Positions 39,185-46,132 of a stretch of 64,000 nucleotides of DNA are shown here, in pieces. The translations under genes were made by a program, and so were the position numbers. The first letter of the stretch is position 1. Each line of letters opens with the position of its first letter. The notes below the pieces were generated by a model. The model ran no database searches, was not told the origin of the DNA, and worked only from the letters and a program-made list of their open reading frames with translations. This DNA comes from Leifsonia aquatica H1aii (GTDB lineage: Bacteria > Actinomycetota > Actinomycetes > Actinomycetales > Microbacteriaceae), in contig NZ_AYMR01000006.1 in the NCBI RefSeq assembly GCF_000633535.1, forward strand, positions 305,132 to 369,131. Direction: 5' to 3'.

Positions 39185-39216
39185 TTGTCCGACATTTGGA
39201 CATTTGGTGTTAGCGT
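39185..39216 (+). promoter_or_regulatory. FadR-type regulator promoter with dyad and direct repeat
   Basis: TGTCC (39186-39190) and GGACA (39198-39202) form a dyad, and ACATTTGG occurs twice in tandem (39192-39199, 39200-39207). TAGCGT (39211-39216) is a likely -10 and ends 7 nt before the ATG at 39224, predicting a leaderless transcript. FadR-type proteins bind short TGGT/ACCA- or TGTCC-like dyads; self-control is inferred. Confidence 0.5.
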
Positions 39217-39223
39217 GGTCGGC

Positions 39224-39985
39224 ATGCCTCGTCTCGCACCCAGCGTCCCGCTCTCCGAACGCATCGCCCTGCAGCTGCGCCAACGGATCGCCGTCGGAGA
39301 GTTCCCGGTCGGCACGCTGCTCCCGACGGAGGTCGAGCTCGCCGAGGAGTTCGACGTCAGTCGCGGCTGCGTCCGGGAAGCCGTGCGCTCGCTCGTGCAC
39401 GCCGGGATGCTCGGCGCCCGAGCGGGGTACGGGACCTTCGTCGTCGCGACCAGCGACCTCGCTCCCGCCCTGGCCCGGCGGCTCGAGCATGACCGCATCG
39501 CGGACGTGCTCGAGGTGCGGCTGCTGCTCGAACGCGAGGGCGCCCGTCTGGCCGCGCTCCGCGCGACGCCGGGCCAGCGCGAGGTGCTCGCGGAGGCGCT
39601 GGCCGGCCGGGCCGCCGCACTCGCCACCGGAGACGCACCCGCCTACGCCGAGGCCGACCGGCGGTTCCACCGGGCGGTCTTCGAGGCCTCCGGCAATGTC
39701 CTCCTCGCCGAGCTCTACCGTGGCGCGGGCGGCAACGACCAGGCGCTCCTGCACCTCGATTCACCCGACGTGGATCTGGTGGCGCTCGCCGACGACATCG
39801 CGCGGATCGATGAGACGCACGTCGAACTGGTCGCGGCGATCGAGGCCCGCGACCCGGAGGCTGCCGCGCGCGCCGCCGAGCGGATGGTGCACGCCGCCCA
39901 TGAGCAGGCCGGCTTCGAGTCGGCGACCGCAGAGCACGACACCGAGCCGGCGACCGCCGCACCGTCCGAGGAGAACGCCCGATGA
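39224..39985 (+). CDS. GntR-family regulator, FadR/FCD subfamily
   Basis: The 253-residue protein has an N-terminal winged helix (LRQRIAVGEFPVGTLLPTEVELAEEFDVSRGCVREAVRSLVHAGML) and a C-terminal FCD domain. The FCD domain contains the metal-binding FHRAVFEASGN region. ATG 39224 fits the family start; the TTG at 39185 lies inside the promoter. It overlaps the CynX-type MFS gene by 4 bp, so it probably controls that transporter in response to its substrate. Confidence 0.92.
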   Translation: MPRLAPSVPLSERIALQLRQRIAVGEFPVGTLLPTEVELAEEFDVSRGCVREAVRSLVHAGMLGARAGYGTFVVATSDLAPALARRLEHDRIADVLEVRLLLEREGARLAALRATPGQREVLAEALAGRAAALATGDAPAYAEADRRFHRAVFEASGNVLLAELYRGAGGNDQALLHLDSPDVDLVALADDIARIDETHVELVAAIEARDPEAAARAAERMVHAAHEQAGFESATAEHDTEPATAAPSEENAR

Positions 39986-41295
39986 GCACCGAGACCCGAC
40001 CCACGCCCGCGCAGAGCTCGGCCGCGCGGTCGTCCGCCCGCCGCACCCCCGGTGTCCGCCCGCTCCGGCCGGCCCTCGTGGTCGCCGGCCTGCTCCTGGT
40101 CGCGGGCAACCTGCGCGCGGGCATCACGACCGTGGGTCCCGTGCTCGCCGAGCTGCAGCACGACCTCGGGCTGTCGTCGCTGACCGCGTCCATCCTGATC
40201 AGCCTCCCGCTGCTGGCGTTCGCGTTCGTGTCGCCCGTCGCGCCCGCGTTCGCCCGCCGTATCGGCCTGGAACGCGCGTTGGGCGTCGCGCTGGGCGGCC
40301 TGGCCGTCGGGCTCGTGGTCCGATCGCTGCCCGGCCTGCCCCTGCTGTGGATCGGGACCGCCGTGCTCGGCATCGCCATCGCGATCCTGAACGTCGTGCT
40401 CCCGGCGCTGGTCAAGCGTGACTTCCCGACGCGCATCGGTCAGGTGACGGGTGCGTACTCGGCCGTTCAGGCCTCCTTCGCCGCCCTCGCCGCCGGCGCT
40501 GCCGTGCCGGTCGCGGCGCTGACCGTGTGGGGCTGGCGCCTCCCGCTCGGGATGTGGGCGGGCCTCGCCCTCATCGCCCTCGCCGTGATGCTGCCGCAGT
40601 TCCGTCGTCGCACGGTCGTGCCGCCGGCCGAGGACGACGTGAGCCTCGACGACCTGCGCCACCCCCGCACGGGCGCGACGGCGGCGGTCCCCGCCACCGC
40701 GGCTCCCGCCGCCACCGCGGGCCGGTCGCCCTGGGGCAGTGCACTCGGCTGGCAGGTCACGGCGTTCATGGGCCTGCAGTCCGTGGGGTTCTACGTGTTC
40801 ATCACCTGGCTGCCCTCGATCGAGGGCTCGGCCGGAGTGGATGCGGCTGCCGCCGGCGTGCACCAGCTGCTCCTCAACGCGTTCGGCATCGCCGGGAGCC
40901 TGCTCGCCTCGGCGCTCATCCCACGGTTCCGCGACCAGCGCCTGCTCGCGGTCGCCGGTCCCACCCTCTTCGCCCTCGCCGCGCTCGGTGTGCTGCTGGC
41001 CCCGCAGCTCGGTGGGGTGTGGGGGAGCATGGCCGGCCTCGCCGGCGGCTCGAGCATCGTGCTGGCGCTGTCGTTCTTCGGCCTCCGCACCGGCAACCAC
41101 CACCAGGCCGCCGCGCTGTCCGGGATGGCGCAGTCGGTCGGCTACGTGCTCGCCGCCGCCGGTCCCATCGCCGCCGGGGCGCTGCACGACGCGACCGGAT
41201 CGTGGACGCCGGCCCTCGCCGTCCTGGTGGGACTGCTCGCCGTGCTCGCGGTGTTCGGCTACCTGGCCGGCCGGGCGCGCGTGCTCGGCGACTGA
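39982..41295 (+). CDS. CynX/NimT-type MFS transporter
   Basis: The 437-residue membrane protein has twelve predicted helices. The first helix motif LLLVAGNLRAGITTVGPVLAEL is characteristic of the CynX/NimT branch of MFS transporters (cyanate or nitroimidazole-type). A central Pro/Ala-rich cytosolic loop of about 40 residues (VPPAEDDVSLDD...TAAPAATAGRS) is longer than usual. It is coupled to the FadR-type regulator. The transported compound is unknown. Confidence 0.85.
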   Translation: MSTETRPTPAQSSAARSSARRTPGVRPLRPALVVAGLLLVAGNLRAGITTVGPVLAELQHDLGLSSLTASILISLPLLAFAFVSPVAPAFARRIGLERALGVALGGLAVGLVVRSLPGLPLLWIGTAVLGIAIAILNVVLPALVKRDFPTRIGQVTGAYSAVQASFAALAAGAAVPVAALTVWGWRLPLGMWAGLALIALAVMLPQFRRRTVVPPAEDDVSLDDLRHPRTGATAAVPATAAPAATAGRSPWGSALGWQVTAFMGLQSVGFYVFITWLPSIEGSAGVDAAAAGVHQLLLNAFGIAGSLLASALIPRFRDQRLLAVAGPTLFALAALGVLLAPQLGGVWGSMAGLAGGSSIVLALSFFGLRTGNHHQAAALSGMAQSVGYVLAAAGPIAAGALHDATGSWTPALAVLVGLLAVLAVFGYLAGRARVLGD

Positions 41296-41344
41296 GCCGG
41301 TTCGCCGCATCCGGCAGCCGAGGGCGCCGGGCGCGGCAGCCGGG

Positions 41345-41860
41345 TCAGGACGACGGCGCCACGGTCGCGTCCAGCTCGCGCAGGACGCCGGTGGTGAGCT
41401 TGTCGAGCGATTGGTGCATGCCCGCGTAGGCGAACACCGACATCAGGCTCCGACTCCAGCCGCGCTCGGTGATCGTGAGCTCGGTGAGGCCGCTGACGTC
41501 GCGGAACTCGACGACCGTGCGGATCCCCTGGGTGAAGCCTTCGGGGAGCTGCTCGGCGGGGAGTGGAGTGCCGTCCTCATCGGTGATGCTCTGGGTGAAC
41601 TCGAGCCGCTCGTGCGGCACGATCGCCGAGTAGACGCCGCCGGTGAAACTCACGGCCCCGCCCTGATACTCGGGCGCCCGCATCCCGAAGACGTACGAAC
41701 CGCCCACGCGGAGGTCGATCGTCGCGGTGTCGGAGGTGTAGTCCTCCGGGCCCCACCATTCGGTCACCAGTGCGGGATCCGTCCACAGTCGCCACACCGT
41801 CGCAACGGGGGCGTCGAGGATGCGGCGCACCACCACATCCGTGGTCTCGTCATTCGTCAT
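41345..41860 (-). CDS. SRPBCC (AHSA1-like) domain protein
   Basis: This 171-residue protein shows the AHSA1-type START fold: IDLRVGGSYVFGM, the TDPALVTEWWGPEDY opening, and the long C-terminal amphipathic helix starting MHQSLDKLTTGVLREL. Small proteins of this type bind hydrophobic ligands or chaperones and are very often encoded next to an ArsR regulator. Here the ArsR gene overlaps its start by 11 bp. No catalytic motif or substrate can be named. Confidence 0.88.
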   Translation of the reverse strand: MTNDETTDVVVRRILDAPVATVWRLWTDPALVTEWWGPEDYTSDTATIDLRVGGSYVFGMRAPEYQGGAVSFTGGVYSAIVPHERLEFTQSITDEDGTPLPAEQLPEGFTQGIRTVVEFRDVSGLTELTITERGWSRSLMSVFAYAGMHQSLDKLTTGVLRELDATVAPSS

Positions 41861-42194
41861 CTGCTGTCTTCCTGTCTCGTGTCGTGTCGAGATACGCGGC
41901 CATCCGGTCGATGCGCGCGTTCCATTGGCGGGCCCGCTCGGAGAGCCAGGCCTCGACCTCGCTGATCGCCCCGGTGTCGAGTCGGTAGATGCGCTGCTGC
42001 GCGCGCCTCTCCACGTGCACCAGACCGGACTCGCGGAGCACCTTGAGGTGCTGCGAGATCGCGGAGGCGCTGCTGGGGAAGGCTCCCGAGATGTCGCCGG
42101 CCGCGAGCTCGCCCTGGCGGGCGAGCAGGTCGACGATGGTCGATCGGGTCGGATCGGCCAGTGCGGCGAAAGCGGCGGTCGGGGCGGGGTTCAT
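41850..42194 (-). CDS. ArsR-family transcriptional repressor
   Basis: The 114-residue winged-helix protein starts MNPAPTAAFAALADPTRSTIVDLLA and continues with a helix-turn-helix ISGAFPSSASAISQHLKVLRESGLVHVERR. The metal-binding Cys residues of classic ArsR sensors are absent. I use ATG 42194; a GTG two codons upstream is an alternative. It overlaps the SRPBCC gene and likely represses both. Its promoter region carries an AT-rich palindrome. Confidence 0.88.
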   Translation of the reverse strand: MNPAPTAAFAALADPTRSTIVDLLARQGELAAGDISGAFPSSASAISQHLKVLRESGLVHVERRAQQRIYRLDTGAISEVEAWLSERARQWNARIDRMAAYLDTTRDRKTADDE

Positions 42195-42215
42195 GGTCAC
42201 AAGCTACAGTAAGAA

Positions 42216-42225
42216 CTTAATTAAG
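42216..42225. promoter_or_regulatory. Palindrome upstream of the ArsR/SRPBCC pair
   Basis: CTTAATTAAG is a perfect 10-bp palindrome 22 bp upstream of the ArsR start on the minus strand, in a locally AT-rich stretch (about 42203-42240) that stands out in this GC-rich DNA. It is the best candidate for ArsR binding. Confidence 0.45.
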
Positions 42226-42309
42226 ACAAGAGTGAATTACGAGTCACGACGACGCGCGGGATTTCGGCGGACCGGCGTCATGATCCCGCACGCACCGGGT
42301 CTCTCAGGC

Positions 42310-42738
42310 ATGACAGCGTCCGTGCACCACCTCCGCTCCTTCCGGCCGCCGACCGGTGCCGCCGCCATCGTGGCCGTGCTCGACGAGATGACCGGGATGC
42401 TCGAGCGCCATGGCCTGCCGGTGTGGGCCGGAGAGCTCGGCGACGCCACGCGCGCACTCCGGGAGGGGCACGCGGAGGGGAGGTCCCGCGTCCGTGCGCT
42501 CCTCGACGACCCGGACGGCCTCCGCATCGTCCGCGTCGGCTTCGGCACGCCGGCCGCCATCACCCGGTGGGTGTCGCTCTGCGACCAGCTGGCCGAACTG
42601 CTGCATCCGGAGGCCGACGCGGCTCGGATCAGCGGTGGAGGCGAGCGCCGGGCGCCGGCGGGTGCGCCGGATGCGACGGACGAGCCCGGCGCCTCCGAGC
42701 ACTGGGCGCCCGTGCTGCCGCTGCGGCGCCAGGCGTAG
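42310..42738 (+). CDS. Small protein of unknown function, weakly DUF6966-like
   Basis: The 142-residue protein has a helical N-terminal part (AAIVAVLDEMTGMLERHGLPVWAGELGDATRAL) and a middle acidic/Leu-rich section ending WVSLCDQLAELLHPEA. A low-complexity Gly/Ala/Pro tail follows. The pattern reminds me of DUF6966 proteins, but I am not certain. An in-frame ATG at 42280 would add ten residues. The gene stands alone between the ArsR unit and the AraC regulator. Confidence 0.6.
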   Translation: MTASVHHLRSFRPPTGAAAIVAVLDEMTGMLERHGLPVWAGELGDATRALREGHAEGRSRVRALLDDPDGLRIVRVGFGTPAAITRWVSLCDQLAELLHPEADAARISGGGERRAPAGAPDATDEPGASEHWAPVLPLRRQA

Positions 42739-42787
42739 CCCCGGCCTCTGCTCCCGGCCGGGCGGCATCCCGTAGGCTCTGTTCACC

Positions 42788-43630
42788 ATGAGCGAGGGCC
42801 CGTCCGTCCAGGAGCCGGCGCCGGCGGGATTCGGCTTCCGTCGGCGGTCGGCCGGCGATGCCGTCGAGACCTGGGACGTGACTCTCGACGGTGTCGGGTT
42901 CGCCCGGCACCGCCACGAGACGTACGGGATCGGCGTGACCCTCTCGGGCGTCCAGCGCTTCTTCTATCGCGGTGCGCACCACGCCGGTCTGGCGGGGGAG
43001 TGGCACATCCTCCACCCGGGGGAGCTCCACGACGGCATGCCGGGCGACGCCGCCGGGATCGCCTACCGCATCTTCTACGTCGACCCCGCCGCGATCCGCG
43101 AGGCGGGCGGGGTGCGGGCACTGCCGTTCGTCCCCGACCCGATCGCCCGGCCGGGGAGGCTGCCGCTCCCGGGAGCGGAGACCGTCGCGCGCTGGTCCGC
43201 TCCCGACGACGAACTCCAGGAGGCGGAGATCGTCGCGACCTTGGCGCGGATGCTCGTCACCGCGTCCGGCGGCCCTGCGTCCGAGCCGCCGCGCAACGTG
43301 GACCTCCCCGCGGTGCTCCGCGTCGCCCACGCCCTGCGCGACGCCCCCGCGGACGCCTGGGGCGCGGCCCGCCTCGAAGCCCTCTCCGGGCTCAGCCGTT
43401 GGGAGCTCGCCCGCCAGTTCTCCGCCGCGCTCGGCACCTCCCCGAGCCGCTACCGATCCGCCAGCCGGGTGCGCGCCGCCCGCCGCCTGCTCGCCGAGGG
43501 CCGTTCGCTGGCCGACACCGCCGCGGCCGCCGGCTTCAGCGATCAGGCCCACCTCACGCGCGTCTTCCGCGAGACGCACGGTGTCACGCCGGGCCGCTGG
43601 CGCGCTGCGCAGCACCGGCCCGCCGTCTGA
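42788..43630 (+). CDS. AraC-family transcriptional regulator
   Basis: The 280-residue protein has an N-terminal cupin-like ligand part (GFARHRHETYGIGVTLSGVQRFFYRG) and a C-terminal double helix-turn-helix (LEALSGLSRWELARQFSAALGTSPSRYRSASRVRAARRLLAEGRSLADTAAAAGFSDQAHLTRVFRE). TAGGCT (42773-42778) lies 9 nt before the ATG with no ribosome site, so its message may have a very short or no leader. It is followed by the 79-bp repeat region. Confidence 0.92.
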   Translation: MSEGPSVQEPAPAGFGFRRRSAGDAVETWDVTLDGVGFARHRHETYGIGVTLSGVQRFFYRGAHHAGLAGEWHILHPGELHDGMPGDAAGIAYRIFYVDPAAIREAGGVRALPFVPDPIARPGRLPLPGAETVARWSAPDDELQEAEIVATLARMLVTASGGPASEPPRNVDLPAVLRVAHALRDAPADAWGAARLEALSGLSRWELARQFSAALGTSPSRYRSASRVRAARRLLAEGRSLADTAAAAGFSDQAHLTRVFRETHGVTPGRWRAAQHRPAV

Positions 43631-43680
43631 ACGCGCCCGTCGACGCCAGGCCCCTCCGCCGGCGCGCCGCTCGGCATGCC

Positions 43681-44010
43681 GTTCTTCCGGAGAATGCGCG
43701 TTGCCGGGCGTGGATCTCCGGACCTGTTCTGGGTGGGCGGCGTGTCGTGGCGGGGCTCCGTGTCTCCGGAGGTTCTGCGGGTTCGGGCGTGGATCTCCGG
43801 ATCTGTTCTGGGTGGGCGGCGTGTCGTGGCGGGGCTCCGTATCTCCGGAGGTTCTGCGGGTTCGGGCGTGGATCTCCGGAGCTGTTCTGGCCGGGCGGCG
43901 CGGCGGAGGGCGGGGCTCCGTGTTTCCGGAGATCTGACGCATTCGGGCCCAGATCCCCGGATCCACTGCGAGTGGGCGGCGTGTCGGCGTTGGACTCCGT
44001 ACGGACGGAG
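43681..44010. repeat. Four-copy tandem repeat of about 79 bp (non-coding)
   Basis: The unit start TGGATCTCCGGA recurs at 43711, 43790, 43869 and, diverged, about 43950 (spacings 79, 79 and 81 bp). A partial unit precedes the first. Units 1-2 are nearly identical over their length and degrade toward the right. Each unit holds TCCGGA palindromes, including CTCCGGAG. Because 79 is not divisible by three, the apparent frame through it shifts, so it is not a coding repeat. The whole 415-bp gap 43631-44045, between convergent gene ends, contains no gene. Confidence 0.85.
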
Positions 44011-44045
44011 ACTGACCCGGGCGCAGGCAGGGGCGCGGTCGCGCG

Positions 44046-44936
44046 TCAGCGACCCGGGGCGCGCGCCGCCAGTGCGGCGATCACGGCGACCATGTCATCG
44101 TCGACGCGGCCAGAGGCGGCGGTCTCGGCGAACAGCGTGCGGCACACCGCCATCAGAGGATGGGCGGCCCCGGCCTCCCGGGCGGCGTCCTCGATCAGGG
44201 TCGCGTTCTTGAGCACGTCGCCGATGGCGGCCTGCGGCGCGAAGTCGTGGTCGACGAGTTTGGTGGACTTGATCCGGGAGACCGTGGAGGCCATAGGCCC
44301 GGCGTCCAGCACATCGCGCAGAATGCGCGGATCGGCTCCGACGACGTCGGCGAAATGGAACGCCTCGGCGAGGCCGGTGACCAGGGCGATGAGGAAGGTG
44401 TTGACCGCGAGCTTCATCGTGAGGGCCGCGGGCACCGCTCCGCAGGAGAAGCGCTGCGCGCACATGACGTCGACGAGGGGCGCGACCTCGGCCAGCGCGT
44501 CGTCGGGTCCGGCGAGCATGGCGACGAGCGTGCCGTCGATCGCCGGGCCCCGCGACCCGGACACGGGCGCCTCCACGTAGCTGCCGCCGGCGGCGCCGAT
44601 CTCGTCCGCCAGTGCGCGCGAGTATCCCGGCGTGACCGTGCCCATCTGCACGACGACGTGGCCGGCCACCCGATCCCGGAATGCGCGACCGCCCCGGCCG
44701 AGCACGTCGTCGATGGCGCGCTCGGTGGCCAGCATCAGGATGACGATGCGGCAGCGGGAGAAGAGGTCGTCGAGGTCCCGGGCGACGGCGGCGCCGTGGC
44801 CGGCCAGGTCAGCGGCGGGACCGTCGGAGCGGTTCCAGACCACGAGGTCCGTTCCGGCAGCCACCAGGTTGGCGGCCATCGGGCCGCCCATGATGCCGAG
44901 TCCGGCGAAGCCGACGGGAGTGGACGATGCCTGCAT
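44046..44936 (-). CDS. NAD(P)-dependent beta-hydroxyacid dehydrogenase family protein
   Basis: The 296-residue protein starts VGFAGLGIMGGPMAANLVAAG, the Rossmann GxGxxG of 3-hydroxyisobutyrate/tartronate semialdehyde reductases. It has substrate-loop EAPVSGSRGPAIDGTL and the catalytic Lys in LTMKLAVNTFL (position near residue 176). It likely reduces or oxidises a short beta-hydroxyacid using NAD(P). Start ATG 44936 is chosen; the frame extends upstream over the LysR region without support. It is divergent from the LysR regulator, which probably controls it. Confidence 0.88.
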   Translation of the reverse strand: MQASSTPVGFAGLGIMGGPMAANLVAAGTDLVVWNRSDGPAADLAGHGAAVARDLDDLFSRCRIVILMLATERAIDDVLGRGGRAFRDRVAGHVVVQMGTVTPGYSRALADEIGAAGGSYVEAPVSGSRGPAIDGTLVAMLAGPDDALAEVAPLVDVMCAQRFSCGAVPAALTMKLAVNTFLIALVTGLAEAFHFADVVGADPRILRDVLDAGPMASTVSRIKSTKLVDHDFAPQAAIGDVLKNATLIEDAAREAGAAHPLMAVCRTLFAETAASGRVDDDMVAVIAALAARAPGR

Positions 44937-45039
44937 CGCTCCAGCATCGCGCTGCGGCGCGACGGACGTCTTGAACGGATGTGCGCCGGCCAGGACTATC
45001 GTGGAACGGGCCACAACCCCGTCTTGTGTCAGGAGCCCG

Positions 45040-45933
45040 ATGCGCGCACCCGATCCGGAGAGTCTCCGCCTGCTCGTCGGCGTCGCCGCGACCGGAAGCG
45101 TCTCGCGCGCGGCGCGGGAGGCGGGCGTCTCGCAGCAGGCCGCGTCGGCCCGCATGGCGGCGCTCGAGCGCGACCTCGGCGTCCCGCTGCTGACCCGCAC
45201 CCCGCACGGGACGCGCCCGACCGAGGCGGGTGCGCTCGTCGTCGAGTGGGCGGGCGAACTGCTCGCCGCCGTCGACCGGTTCGCCTCGGCCGCCTCCGCG
45301 CTGCGCCCTCCGGGGCCCGGGAGCGTGCGCGTCGCCGCCAGCATGACGATCGCCGAGCAGCTCGCGCCCGGCTGGATCACCGGACTGCGCGCGGCCGAGC
45401 CGGAGGTGCGGATCGAGCTCACCGCCGCCAACAGCGTCGCCGTGGTGGAGGCCGTGCGTGGCGGCGCGGCGGACCTCGGCTTCATCGAGACCCCCGACCT
45501 CCCCGCCGGTCTCGCTCACCGCCCGATCGCGACCGACGAGCTCGTGGTCGTGGTCGGGCCGGGCCACCCGTGGACGCGCCGACGCTCGGGGGTGACGGCG
45601 GCCGAGCTCGCGGCGGCACCGCTGGTCGCCCGCGAGAGCGGTTCCGGCACGCGGCTCGCTCTGGAGCGCGCGCTCGCGGACGCCGGCCTCGCACCGGTCG
45701 CGCCCGCGCTCGAACTCTCGACGACGACCGCCATCCGCTCGACCGTCGCCGCCGGCGCGGGGCCGGCCGCGTTGAGCATCCTGGCGGTGCGCGAGCAACT
45801 CGCCGACGGGACGCTCGTCCAGGTGCGGGTGCGCGACCTGCGGGTCATCCGGCCGCTCACCGCGATCTGGCGCGGCGGGGCGGAGCCGTCGAGCACCGCC
45901 GCCGCCCACCTCCTGCGGCTCGCCTCGCGCTGA
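45040..45933 (+). CDS. LysR-family transcriptional regulator
   Basis: The 297-residue protein has the LysR winged helix (LRLLVGVAATGSVSRAAREAGVSQQAASARMAALERDLGVPLLTR) and a periplasmic-binding-like ligand domain with the expected substrate pocket (GAADLGFIETPDL). ATG 45040 follows AGGAG. It is divergent from the beta-hydroxyacid dehydrogenase gene, with 103 bp between, the usual LysR arrangement. The 3' end faces the 59-bp inverted element. Confidence 0.92.
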   Translation: MRAPDPESLRLLVGVAATGSVSRAAREAGVSQQAASARMAALERDLGVPLLTRTPHGTRPTEAGALVVEWAGELLAAVDRFASAASALRPPGPGSVRVAASMTIAEQLAPGWITGLRAAEPEVRIELTAANSVAVVEAVRGGAADLGFIETPDLPAGLAHRPIATDELVVVVGPGHPWTRRRSGVTAAELAAAPLVARESGSGTRLALERALADAGLAPVAPALELSTTTAIRSTVAAGAGPAALSILAVREQLADGTLVQVRVRDLRVIRPLTAIWRGGAEPSSTAAAHLLRLASR

Positions 45934-45958
45934 GACCGCGTCCCCGCCCTCGCCCCCC

Positions 45959-46017
45959 GCGAGGTTCACGACGGTGCGCCCATTCCGGGCGAATGACGAC
46001 GACGACGTGAACCTCGC
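45959..46017. repeat. 59-bp nested hairpin element
   Basis: GCGAGGTTCACG (45959-45970) and CGTGAACCTCGC (46006-46017) form a perfect 12-bp terminal inverted repeat. CGCCC (45977-45981) and GGGCG (45987-45991) form an inner stem. It has the same nested design as the 51-bp elements but a different sequence. It lies between the LysR stop and the secreted hydrolase. Confidence 0.6.
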
Positions 46018-46041
46018 AGGGTGCGGACCGCCCACACGCGA

Positions 46042-46075
46042 GGGCGCCGCATCCCGCCCGAGGGATGCGGCGCCC
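46042..46075. terminator. 14-bp stem terminator, shared design
   Basis: GGGCGCCGCATCCC (46042-46055) and its complement (46062-46075) form a perfect stem with a 6-nt loop. The identical stem arms recur at 59939-59969. It lies 57 bp past the secreted hydrolase stop on the minus strand and after LysR on the plus strand, so it can serve both. Confidence 0.65.
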
Positions 46076-46132
46076 CGCTGTCACGGTGCCGTCGGCGTCA
46101 TGCCGGGTCCGGCGCCGGCCGGCGCCGCGGCG

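Noticed and set aside
43681..44010. CRISPR array
   Set aside because: Units are contiguous with no unique spacers and no cas genes nearby.
43631..44045. Coding continuation of the repeats after the AraC gene
   Set aside because: The 79-bp period changes frame each unit and the product lacks any conserved domain.
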